The position numbers were made by a program, and so were the translations under genes. DNA of 10,236 bases from the NCBI GenBank assembly GCA_944384285.1, contig CALWSX010000070.1, forward strand, positions 1 to 10,236, written 5' to 3'. Positions 1-6,795 of this stretch are shown here, piece after piece. Under the pieces are notes generated by a model. It was not told the DNA's origin. It made no database searches and saw only the letters and a program-made list of their open reading frames with translations. Each line of letters starts with the position of its first letter. Position 1 is the stretch's first letter. The DNA is from an uncultured Lachnospiraceae bacterium. Its GTDB lineage: Bacteria > Bacillota > Clostridia > Lachnospirales > Anaerotignaceae.

Positions 1-157
1 CCGCACTCATCGCCGTTACAAACGGTCCAAGTTTTCTGCCGCCCAAATAAAAGTCATCTACTGATTCATTTTTCTTTGTGCACATAAAACCTATTGCCAA
101 AACAATAATTAAGTAAACAACGATAGAAATTAAAATAAAAATTTGTGATGGATTCAT
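1..157 (-). CDS. Sodium:solute symporter (PutP type), N-terminal part
   Basis: Only the first 52 codons are present; the gene runs off the left edge. The ATG at 157-155 follows a good Shine-Dalgarno site (AAGGAGAAG, complement of about 163-171) at normal spacing. The visible protein begins with about 20 hydrophobic residues (IFILISIVVYLIIVLAIGFM), which form transmembrane helix 1. A short polar loop follows, then DDFYLGGRKLGPFVTAMSA. The F/Y-x-L-G-G-R-x-L-G-P stretch running into a second helix is typical of the sodium:solute symporter family (SSF), especially proline permease PutP and its relatives. These proteins couple substrate uptake to the sodium gradient across the cytoplasmic membrane. 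The substrate cannot be fixed from this fragment; proline is the best guess by motif. The gene lies downstream of the tetR-like gene on the same strand, separated by a strong hairpin. Confidence 0.82.
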   Translation of the reverse strand, partial: MNPSQIFILISIVVYLIIVLAIGFMCTKKNESVDDFYLGGRKLGPFVTAMSA

Positions 158-218
158 AAACTCTTCTCCTTTAATTTTATTAGAAGAATAAACTTTTTCT
201 TCAAATTTGACTTTATAC

Positions 219-246
219 ATTCTATCATACTTTTTAATAGACTAAA
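219..246 (-). promoter_or_regulatory. Possible promoter of the symporter gene
   Basis: On the minus strand, TTTAGT (246-241) and TAGAAT (224-219) are separated by 16 bases. The -10 matches consensus at 5 of 6 positions, but the -35 at only 3 of 6. The -35 contains a TAGACT/AGTCTA hexamer that recurs nearby. It is the best candidate I see between the hairpin and the symporter start, and is weakly supported. Confidence 0.3.
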
Positions 247-293
247 ACACAGAATAAAGTCTAAACTTTATATTAGACTTTATTCTGTGTTTT
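244..293 (-). terminator. Long hairpin terminator after the tetR-like gene
   Basis: A perfect 21-bp inverted repeat: arms 244-264 and 273-293, loop of 8 bases. The stem is AT-rich. It ends in TTTT on the minus strand and in a run of T (290-295) on the plus strand, so it could work in both directions. It lies about 80 bases past the tetR-like stop codon and before the symporter promoter region, so the likely job is to separate those two genes. The perfect dyad, and the AGTCTA/TAGACT pair inside it, also leave room for a protein-binding role. Confidence 0.7.
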
Positions 294-374
294 TTGTTTA
301 AACTCGCTATTATATAAGCTTTTTTACTATATTTTATTTAGACTTTTTTTATTATATAAAACATAATAAAAATA

Positions 375-959
375 TTATTTTTTATATCCTGATAAAAAAA
401 GAGGCATCATAGTCTTTGAATACTGCATAAGTGAATAATCTCCGTTACAAAGACACCAATCATAAAGAAGAGCTCTTTCACATAAAGCATAAGCTTTTAC
501 TATTTCATTTACTGTAACATCTTGTCTTAATTCCCCGCTCTTTTGACCTTCTGTTACAATCGATCTTAAAAGTTTATAATAAATCCTATTTTGGTCAAGA
601 AGATGTTTTTCGCTTTTTTTAAGTATTTGAGAAGAATATAATCTTGCTAAAAGGTCCATTGAAATACTATTTTCAATCATGGAAAACAACTCTCTGTTTA
701 AAAACATTAGTTTTTCAAATGCACTTGTTTTTTCTTCAAGTTCTGGAATAAGTTCTTTATATTTATCATCAAAAAGATATGAAAGCGAACTTAAAAGCCC
801 GTCTTTTCCACTGAAGTAATGGTAAAAAGAACCTTTTGATGTCTCAGATTCTTCAACAATTTCATCAATGGTTGTCTCGTCATACCCTTGCTCATAAAAT
901 AGTTTCCACGCTGCCGAAACAATTCTTCCTTTTGTATTCCTATTGTTTTTCTTAGCCAT
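375..959 (-). CDS. TetR/AcrR family transcriptional regulator
   Basis: A 194-aa protein of normal TetR-family length. The DNA-binding domain is clear at residues 10-57: an amphipathic first helix (IVSAAWKLFYEQGYDETTID), then the helix-turn-helix EIVEESETSKGSFYHYFSGKDGLL. The G-S-F-Y-x-Y-F recognition-helix ending and the following K-x-x-L are hallmarks of the family. Residues 60-194 are the variable ligand-binding and dimerisation part, so the inducer cannot be read from sequence. The start is the ATG at 959, six bases after AAAGGAAA; a longer in-frame extension upstream would run through the hairpin and has no ribosome site. The dyad at 1001-1036 overlaps a candidate promoter and is a natural place for autoregulation. 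The downstream symporter is a possible target, which is an inference from position only. Confidence 0.92.
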   Translation of the reverse strand: MAKKNNRNTKGRIVSAAWKLFYEQGYDETTIDEIVEESETSKGSFYHYFSGKDGLLSSLSYLFDDKYKELIPELEEKTSAFEKLMFLNRELFSMIENSISMDLLARLYSSQILKKSEKHLLDQNRIYYKLLRSIVTEGQKSGELRQDVTVNEIVKAYALCERALLYDWCLCNGDYSLMQYSKTMMPLFLSGYKK

Positions 960-987
960 TTTTATTTCCTTTCTTTTTTTATAATTC

Positions 988-1016
988 AATATAAAAATAA
1001 ATCGGGAGGCGGACAA
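988..1016 (-). promoter_or_regulatory. Candidate tetR promoter overlapping a GC-rich dyad
   Basis: On the minus strand, TTGTCC (1016-1011) and TATATT (993-988) have exactly 17 bases between them. The -10 matches 5 of 6 and the -35 matches 4 of 6. Transcription would start near 981, giving a leader of about 22 bases that contains the AAAGGAAA ribosome site of the tetR-like gene. The -35 and much of the spacer lie inside the hairpin at 1001-1036, so a repressor bound to the dyad would block the promoter. Confidence 0.45.
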
Positions 1017-1036
1017 AATTTGCACCGCCTCCCGAT
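1001..1036 (-). terminator. GC-rich hairpin: terminator for mtnN or leader RNA; possible operator
   Basis: Perfect 12-bp arms (ATCGGGAGGCGG at 1001-1012, complement at 1025-1036) with a 12-base loop. The stem is much more GC-rich than its surroundings. Read on the minus strand it is followed by TTATTTTTATATT, a U-rich though interrupted tail, so it fits an intrinsic terminator for transcripts arriving from mtnN or from the promoter at 1063-1091. The 36-bp dyad just before a tetR-like gene could equally be its operator; the two roles do not exclude each other. Confidence 0.7.
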
Positions 1037-1062
1037 AAAGGGGTAGGGAATAACCATGTATT

Positions 1063-1091
1063 ATTATACATCATTACATATGTTATTGCAA
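1063..1091 (-). promoter_or_regulatory. Consensus promoter between mtnN and tetR
   Basis: On the minus strand, TTGCAA (1091-1086), a 17-base spacer and a perfect TATAAT (1068-1063). The start would be near 1056. The only things downstream are the hairpin at 1001-1036 and then tetR, so this promoter makes either a short RNA of about 60 bases or an attenuated tetR leader. A GGGG...AATAAC motif occurs in inverted orientation on both sides (1040-1054 and 1082-1099). Confidence 0.55.
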
Positions 1092-1147
1092 TATTCCCCG
1101 TAAAAAATTTGATGTCTTATATACAAATTTGTAAAATTTAATATTAA

Positions 1148-1846
1148 TTAAAGAAGCTCTACTATCTTTTCAACAAAATCAGAAGAATTTTTTGCTGCAA
1201 TAGGACAGAATTCTTCAAATGACATATCAGCACTTCCATCAGCATTATCTGATATAGATCTTATTATTACAAAAGGAATTTTATTAAGGTAACATGCATG
1301 AGCAATCGCTGCACCTTCCATTTCTGCACAATCCCCTTTTACATTTTTCTTGATTTTTTCTTTTACTTCATTTGAACATATAAATTGGTCTCCGCTTGCA
1401 ACTCTTCCAACAATCACTTTATGTCCTGTGACAAGCTCTTCTCCAATTTTTTTAGAAAGATCAACTAAAGTTTTATCAGCATCAAAATGATCAACATTCA
1501 TTCTTGAAATAAATCCAATAGGATCTCCTAAAGGTGAAGTATCAAAGTCATGATAAGCCGCTGAATCAGAAATTAAAATATCTCCAATATTTAAGTCCTT
1601 ATGAATAGCTCCGGCAACACCAACATTAATAACATAATCAACTGCAAAATGATCAATAAGCGCCTGTGTACAAATAGCAGCATTAACTTTTCCGATACCA
1701 CATCTTACAACTACTACTCTTTTATCAAAATATGTACCGATAACAAATTCAAGGCCAAGCATTTCCTTTATAGATACAACATCTATTTTTTCTTTTAATA
1801 AAGCTACCTCTTCTTCCATTGCGCCAATAATTCCTATGGTTTTCAT
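1148..1846 (-). CDS. mtnN: 5'-methylthioadenosine/S-adenosylhomocysteine nucleosidase
   Basis: A 232-aa cytoplasmic enzyme, the usual length for the family. It cleaves the glycosidic bond of methylthioadenosine, S-adenosylhomocysteine and 5'-deoxyadenosine, releasing adenine. This clears inhibitory by-products of SAM use and feeds methionine salvage and autoinducer-2 synthesis. Diagnostic motifs are in order: IGIIGAMEEEV at the N-terminus (E13 matches the E. coli catalytic Glu12), CGIGKVNAA (49-57), VGVAGAIHKDLNIGDI (75-90), YHDFD (98-102), the ribose-binding AEMEG (174-178) and RSISDNAD (196-203), whose D200 matches the catalytic Asp197. The ATG at 1846 is preferred over a TTG three codons upstream because AAAGGGA lies correctly for the ATG and nearly touches the TTG. 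It lies 100 bases after the parC-like gene with no terminator hairpin between, so read-through from the topoisomerase genes is possible, though a weak promoter of its own may exist in the AT-rich gap. Confidence 0.95.
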   Translation of the reverse strand: MKTIGIIGAMEEEVALLKEKIDVVSIKEMLGLEFVIGTYFDKRVVVVRCGIGKVNAAICTQALIDHFAVDYVINVGVAGAIHKDLNIGDILISDSAAYHDFDTSPLGDPIGFISRMNVDHFDADKTLVDLSKKIGEELVTGHKVIVGRVASGDQFICSNEVKEKIKKNVKGDCAEMEGAAIAHACYLNKIPFVIIRSISDNADGSADMSFEEFCPIAAKNSSDFVEKIVELL

Positions 1847-1946
1847 TGTTATCAATCCCTTTCTTTTTTACATTTAAAGTTTCACTTATATATATTTTAA
1901 CACGTTTTTATACAAGTGTATATATTTTCAAGAAAATTGTTTTTGA

Positions 1947-4166
1947 TTATATACTAAGCTGAACAACAAATCCATTTTGTTTCTTATCTTGTTCTTTAAG
2001 GAAATGTCCTGTTGTTGGTACTTTTGAGGTTTTATAATATTCTTTGTTATCAGATATAAACTCATCTTCTAAAAACATTTTTGTAACCTTGCTGTTTTTC
2101 TTCAATGATAAAGCCTGAACACCTGAAGATGATTTTGTTGTAAGTTCTCTTAAAAGAGATGTATCAAAAATAGTCGCCTTGTCTTCATCTCTTATAAGAA
2201 CAATTTCTTTGTCTTCATCAATTCTTACCATACGAACAAGTTTTTCTTTTATGGAATATGCGTTTATAAGTTTTTTCCTGTTCATTTTTGTTTCATAGGC
2301 ATTCATCGAAACTTTTGCAATCTTTCCGTTTTCAAATGAGAATATCATATATCCTTTATAATCCCTTGCTGGGGTTACATAAATTATTTTTTCATCGTCT
2401 TCCATTTCTAAAATATTAGGAAGATAATCTCCTATGGAACTTGCCTTTGTATCAGAAAACATACTTAATTTTATTTTGTATACATTTCCTTTGTCAGAAA
2501 AGAATACTAGAGTTTCTCTGTTTGACGTTTCTTCTGAAACAACTATTTCATCGTCTTCTTTTAATTTTTGTTCAGAAAACATTCTTAAAGACACTTGAGT
2601 AATCTTTTTAAAATATCCCTCTTTTGTAAGGAATATATTTACAGGATAATCCTCAATAAGTTCCTCTTCAGAAACGGTTTTAACCTCTTCTTCATAAACA
2701 ATAGATGTTTTTCTGTCAATTCCATATTTTTTAGAAACATTTTTAAGTTGTTTTACTATTATATTTTTTACTTTTGATTCATTTGAAAGTGTGTCTTTAA
2801 GTTTTGTTATTTCTTTTTTAAGTTTTGAAAGCTTATTCACACGATTTAAAATATATTCCTTATTAATATTTCTAAGCTTTATTTCAGCAACAAACTCAGC
2901 TTGAAGTTTGTCAAGATCAAAGGCCTTCATAAGGTTTGGTATAACTTCTGAATCCTTTTCTGTGTTTTTTATAATACGTATAACTTTATCTATATCTACA
3001 AGTATTTTGGAAAGACCTTCAAGTAAGTGTTCTTTTTCTGATTTTTTATCTATATCAAATTTAATACGATTTTTTATAGATTTTATTCTAAACGCTATCC
3101 ACTCGTCAAATATACCATACACACCAAGTGTTTTTGGGTGACCATCTATCAAAAGATTAAAATTACAGCTAAAAGAATCTGTAAGAGGTGTCATTGTAAA
3201 AAGTTTATACATTAATTTTTCTATATCTGTGTTTCTTTTTACATCGATAGTAATTTTAAGACCATTTAAATCTGTTTCATCTCTTACGTCTGTTATTTCT
3301 TTAATTTTATTTGTTTTTACAAGCTGTATTATCTTATCAATAATAGCCTCTATTGTAGTTGTATAAGGAATTTCATAAATATCTATACAGCTGTTTTTCT
3401 TATCAAATTTATATTTTGCTCTTACTTTAAAGCTTCCTTTTCCCGTTTCATATATTTTTTTAAGTTCATCATAATTATATATTATTTCTCCACCTGTTGA
3501 AAAATCAGGAGCTTTAATATAGTTTAATAAATCAATGTTGCTATTTTTAACGTATTCTGCTGCAGCATCACAAATTTCTCTAAGATTAAAACTACAAAAT
3601 GAACTTGCCATACCTACTGCAATACCTTGATTTGGATTTACAAGGATATTTGGAAAAGTTGTAGGAAGAAGAAGTGGTTCTTTCATACTTCCATCAAAAT
3701 TATCTACAAATTCAACTGTATTTTTATCTATATCTTGAAAAACTTCCTCACATATAGGCGCAAGTTTTACTTCTGTATATCTTGCTGCCGCAAAAGCCAT
3801 ATTTCTTGAGTACTGCTTTCCGAAATTTCCCTTTGAATCCACAAAAGGAAGTATAAGCGCTCCATTTCCTTCTGTAAGCCTTACCATTGTTTCATAAATT
3901 GCCATGTCTCCATGAGGGTTTAATTTCATGGTTTGCCCTATTACATTTGATGATTTTGTTCTGTCTCCTTTTATGAGTCCCATTTTATACATTGTGTATA
4001 AAAGTTTTCTATGAGAAGGCTTAAAACCATCAATTTCAGGAATCGCTCTGGAAACTATTACGCTCATTGCATACGGCATATAATTAAGCTCAAGTGTATC
4101 TGTTATTTTTTGTTCTATTATAATATTGTCTTCTACATCAGATGACCCTTTAATTTTTTTAGCCAT
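1947..4166 (-). CDS. parC: Divergent type IIA DNA topoisomerase, subunit A (ParC/GyrA-like)
   Basis: A 739-aa DNA breakage-reunion subunit that should form an A2B2 enzyme with the product of the gene just upstream, passing one duplex through another using ATP. The core starts near residue 25 (MPYAMSVIVSRAIPEIDGFKPSHRK). The catalytic tyrosine is Y130 in AAARYTEVK with R129 before it, and GIAVGMASS (181-189) matches the conserved core. Residues about 370-490 are lysine/glutamate-rich and fit the coiled-coil tower. The rest (about 505-739) has degenerate beta-pinwheel blades such as FFSDKGNVYKI. No GyrA-box (QRRGGKG-like) is visible, and the length is near ParC rather than GyrA, so topoisomerase IV-like activity is more likely than supercoiling. 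Oddities: KLNPHGDMAIYE in place of the usual KYHPHGDSxxYE, and a shortened PEIDGFKP in place of PDVRDGLKP. The start follows a strong GGAGG. The symbol is by similarity; the protein is not a close ParC. Confidence 0.88.
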   Translation of the reverse strand: MAKKIKGSSDVEDNIIIEQKITDTLELNYMPYAMSVIVSRAIPEIDGFKPSHRKLLYTMYKMGLIKGDRTKSSNVIGQTMKLNPHGDMAIYETMVRLTEGNGALILPFVDSKGNFGKQYSRNMAFAAARYTEVKLAPICEEVFQDIDKNTVEFVDNFDGSMKEPLLLPTTFPNILVNPNQGIAVGMASSFCSFNLREICDAAAEYVKNSNIDLLNYIKAPDFSTGGEIIYNYDELKKIYETGKGSFKVRAKYKFDKKNSCIDIYEIPYTTTIEAIIDKIIQLVKTNKIKEITDVRDETDLNGLKITIDVKRNTDIEKLMYKLFTMTPLTDSFSCNFNLLIDGHPKTLGVYGIFDEWIAFRIKSIKNRIKFDIDKKSEKEHLLEGLSKILVDIDKVIRIIKNTEKDSEVIPNLMKAFDLDKLQAEFVAEIKLRNINKEYILNRVNKLSKLKKEITKLKDTLSNESKVKNIIVKQLKNVSKKYGIDRKTSIVYEEEVKTVSEEELIEDYPVNIFLTKEGYFKKITQVSLRMFSEQKLKEDDEIVVSEETSNRETLVFFSDKGNVYKIKLSMFSDTKASSIGDYLPNILEMEDDEKIIYVTPARDYKGYMIFSFENGKIAKVSMNAYETKMNRKKLINAYSIKEKLVRMVRIDEDKEIVLIRDEDKATIFDTSLLRELTTKSSSGVQALSLKKNSKVTKMFLEDEFISDNKEYYKTSKVPTTGHFLKEQDKKQNGFVVQLSI

Positions 4167-4186
4167 TTATTTCCTCCAAAAAAATT

Positions 4187-6163
4187 TTAACTTAAATCTG
4201 TTAAATCAATATATTTGTATCCTTCTGTTTCTATATATTCTTTTCTTCCTTTTAAGTTTTCACCTAACAAAAGCTCAAATTTTAATTTTGTTTCTTCTGC
4301 ATCTTCCGGTGTAACTTGTATAAGGCGTCTTGTTTTTGGATTCATAGTTGTTTGCCACATCATTTCCGGTTGGTTTTCACCAAGACCTTTTGAACGCTGT
4401 ATTTTGCATTTTCCTTTTGCTTTTTTTATAATTTCAAGTTTTTCTGTTTCAGTATATGCAAAATACGTTTCTTTTCCTGAGGTAATTTCATATAATGGTG
4501 ATTCTGCAATATAAACTTTCTTTTCTCTTATAAGAGTAGGAACAAGTCTATAAAGCATAGTAAGTATAAGTGTTCGTATCTGATATCCGTCAACATCGGC
4601 ATCAGTACAAATAATAATTTTACTCCATCTTAAATTTGAAATATCAAAAGAGTTAATAGAAGATTTATGTTTTTTAGACTCTATTTCAACCCCACAACCT
4701 AATACCTTTAAAAGGTCTGTGATTATTTCATTTGCAAAAATTTTATTATAATCTGATTTTAAACAGTTTAATATTTTCCCCCTTACCGGAATAATGGCCT
4801 GAAACTCAGAATCGCGCCCAAGTTTACATGCGCCCAAAGCAGAATCGCCTTCAACTATATATATTTCTCTTTTAGTAACATCTTTTGAGCGACAGTTTAC
4901 GAATTTTTCTACTCTGTTATTTATGTCCAAAGAACCTGTAAGTTTTTTTCTTATACTTATTCTTGTTTTTTCTGCACTCTCTCTGCTTCTTTTATTTGCT
5001 AAGACTTGTGTTGCTATTTTATCTGCCTCAACTTTATTTTCTATAAAATAAATTTCAAGATAATGTTTAAAATATTCTGTCATTGCATCTTGTATAAATT
5101 TATTTGTTATGGATTTTTTTGTCTGATTTTCATAACTTGTCATAGTTGAAAAAGAATTTACAACTATAATAAGACTATCTTCAATATCTGCAAATGTAAT
5201 CTTCTTTTCATCTTTTTTATAAAGAGAGTTAGTTTTTAAATACTTATCAATAGCAAAAACAAAAGCTGATTTTACTGCTTTGTCTGGAGAACCTCCATAT
5301 TCAAGAAAACTTGAATTATGAAAATATTCTATAAGGTTTATTTGGTTATTGAAACAGAAAGCGGCTTCAAATTTTAATTTATACTCATCTTTATCTTCTC
5401 TGTCCCTGCCTTTTGTTTCATTTTCAAGATATTTTATATCTGTAAAACCTTTTTTGTCATTTATTTCTTCTAAATAATCTTTTATTCCGTTTTCATAACA
5501 AAAAACAAGTTTTTCACCTGATTCTTCATCAAAAAGTTCAAAAACAATTCCGGAATTTACAATGGCCTGTTTTTTAAGAACATCTTTATAATAATCAAGA
5601 GATATATCTATGTCTGTGAAAACATCTAAATCCGGCTTCCAAATTGTCTGAGTTCCTGTAGTTTTTGAAGATGTGGCTTCTTTTATAAGCCCTCCTACAT
5701 TTTCACCTTTTTCAAAATGGAGAGTATATTTATAACCATCTCTGTAAATATAAACGTCCATATATTCTGAAGCATATTGTGTAGCACAAGCACCAAGGCC
5801 ATTTAAACCAAGGCTGTACATATAGTCACTGCCTTCGTTATTTTTATATTTACCTCCGGCATAAAGCTCACAAAAAACAAGCTCCCAGTTATATCTTTCT
5901 TCTTTTTCATTATAGTCAACAGGTATACCTCTTCCATAGTCCTTTACAGATATAGATTTATCTTTATACCTTGTTATTTCTATTTTATTTCCATAGCCTT
6001 CTCTTGCTTCATCTATAGAATTTGATAATATTTCAAAAAAGGAATGTTCACACCCTGTGATACCGTCAGAACCAAAAATAACCGCAGGTCTAAGTCTTAC
6101 TCTGTCAGCACCTTTTAAAGATGTTATACTGTCATTCCCATAAGAATTATTTGTATTTTTCAT
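4187..6163 (-). CDS. parE: Divergent type IIA DNA topoisomerase, subunit B (ParE/GyrB-like)
   Basis: A 658-aa ATPase/Toprim subunit of ParE-like length. GHKL ATPase: E44 and N48 in EILSNSIDEA match the GyrB base Glu42 and Mg-binding Asn46, D75 in KDYGRGIP matches the adenine-binding Asp73, and AGGK (102-105) is kept. The ATP lid reads SLGLNGLG (117-124) instead of SGGLHGVG, and the Asp before N48 is Ser. The transducer has the QTK loop (347-349). Toprim: E438 in VEGDSA, RGKILN (461-466), D521/D523/D525 in DADVDG, then ESPLYEI and QRSKGLGENQPE. All metal- and ATP-contacting residues I can place are present, so it should be active. The ATG at 6163 is chosen over a TTG at 6181 because AGGTGA lies at the right distance for the ATG. 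The stop is 20 bases before the partner gene, so the two are surely one operon. The distance from standard motifs suggests a second enzyme beside a normal gyrase elsewhere. Confidence 0.88.
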   Translation of the reverse strand: MKNTNNSYGNDSITSLKGADRVRLRPAVIFGSDGITGCEHSFFEILSNSIDEAREGYGNKIEITRYKDKSISVKDYGRGIPVDYNEKEERYNWELVFCELYAGGKYKNNEGSDYMYSLGLNGLGACATQYASEYMDVYIYRDGYKYTLHFEKGENVGGLIKEATSSKTTGTQTIWKPDLDVFTDIDISLDYYKDVLKKQAIVNSGIVFELFDEESGEKLVFCYENGIKDYLEEINDKKGFTDIKYLENETKGRDREDKDEYKLKFEAAFCFNNQINLIEYFHNSSFLEYGGSPDKAVKSAFVFAIDKYLKTNSLYKKDEKKITFADIEDSLIIVVNSFSTMTSYENQTKKSITNKFIQDAMTEYFKHYLEIYFIENKVEADKIATQVLANKRSRESAEKTRISIRKKLTGSLDINNRVEKFVNCRSKDVTKREIYIVEGDSALGACKLGRDSEFQAIIPVRGKILNCLKSDYNKIFANEIITDLLKVLGCGVEIESKKHKSSINSFDISNLRWSKIIICTDADVDGYQIRTLILTMLYRLVPTLIREKKVYIAESPLYEITSGKETYFAYTETEKLEIIKKAKGKCKIQRSKGLGENQPEMMWQTTMNPKTRRLIQVTPEDAEETKLKFELLLGENLKGRKEYIETEGYKYIDLTDLS

Positions 6164-6192
6164 CTGTTCACCTACTTGCAATAATCTACATT

Positions 6193-6219
6193 AAAAAAGA
6201 TTAAGTCTCTTACTCAACC
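6193..6219 (-). promoter_or_regulatory. Terminator-like hairpin in the parE leader
   Basis: Read on the minus strand, GGTTGAGT (6219-6212) pairs with ACTTAATC (6206-6199) over a 5-base loop. That is 8 base pairs, two of them G-U, followed at once by six U (6198-6193). It lies inside the predicted leader, about 30 bases before the parE-like start. The shape fits an attenuator; the stem is weak, so the effect may be slight or absent. Confidence 0.35.
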
Positions 6220-6243
6220 TTCCTTAAAATAACTCTATTCTAA

Positions 6244-6272
6244 ATATTATATTATTTTAAAAGATATGTCAA
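6244..6272 (-). promoter_or_regulatory. Promoter of the parE-parC-like operon
   Basis: On the minus strand a perfect -35 TTGACA (6272-6267) is followed by TAATAT (6249-6244) at 17 bases, or by a perfect TATAAT (6251-6246) at a short 15 bases. The start would be near 6238, giving a leader of about 75 bases. The remaining gap from 6273 to 6388 is very AT-rich and I see no gene or clear structure in it. Confidence 0.65.
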
Positions 6273-6388
6273 AAAATAATTTTCTTCTATTTATCTTAAA
6301 ATTTTATAAAATAAATTATATTATATTTTTATAGATTTTCATGTCATTTTTTTTATTTTGAAACTTCAAACTTAAATATAAATCTAAC

Positions 6389-6423
6389 AAAAAAAAACAG
6401 TTAATTATAATAATTAACTGTTT
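6389..6423 (-). terminator. Intrinsic terminator after the lipoprotein pseudogene
   Basis: A 13-bp perfect stem (6395-6407 with 6411-6423; core AACAGTTAATTA) with a 3-base loop. On the minus strand it ends in a run of nine U, of which the first three also pair in the stem (complement of 6389-6397). It lies about 60 bases past the final stop of the interrupted gene and shields the topoisomerase promoter from read-through. Confidence 0.8.
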
Positions 6424-6483
6424 CATTGTATACATATTAAATTTAAAGTTTAAAATAACTATTCTAGTAAAATATAATAAAAA

Positions 6484-6795
6484 TTAATTTTTATTTTTAT
6501 TTATTGTATCTACTATAATATCGATTGCTGTACTTACAAAATTAATTTTTTGTTTATTAAATATTTCTCCATTTTCTGAAATTGATACCACAGCTATATT
6601 TAATTGTTCTTCTTTTGTTGCTTCAGGATTGCCCATTAAAGTAGTCCATTCTATATTTACATCTGACTTTGTTATTGGCTTATCATATGATACTTCATAC
6701 TGTAGTCTTTCAAAAAATTCAGAATTGGAGTATGCATTAACAAAAATCTTATTATCATTGTCTTGATATATTTCCACAGTATAGTATACTATATC
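6484..6795 (-). pseudogene. 3' part of an interrupted lipoprotein gene
   Basis: This reading frame continues, without any shift, from the TAA at 6798-6796 that ends the lipoprotein fragment. It reads DIVYYTVEIYQDNDNKIFVN and goes on to a natural stop at 6486-6484, 103 codons in all. A GTG at 6777 could be called as a start and would give 97 aa, but there is no Shine-Dalgarno site before it and it falls in the middle of what looks like a beta strand (VYYTVEIYQD). The sequence is soluble and acidic, with several short beta-strand-like stretches (IFVNAYSN, LNIAVVSISENGEIF) and an INFVSTAIDIIVDTI helix at the end. I recognise no named family. Its most likely identity is the exported body of the small lipoprotein whose signal peptide lies just upstream. 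It would be expressed only by readthrough, by weak re-initiation, or if the stop is a sequencing error. Confidence 0.6.

Noticed and set aside
1847..1946. Terminator or strong promoter between the parC-like gene and mtnN
   Set aside because: No hairpin with a U-run is visible. TTGTAT and TATATA at 17 bases is a poor match, so I left the question of co-transcription open.
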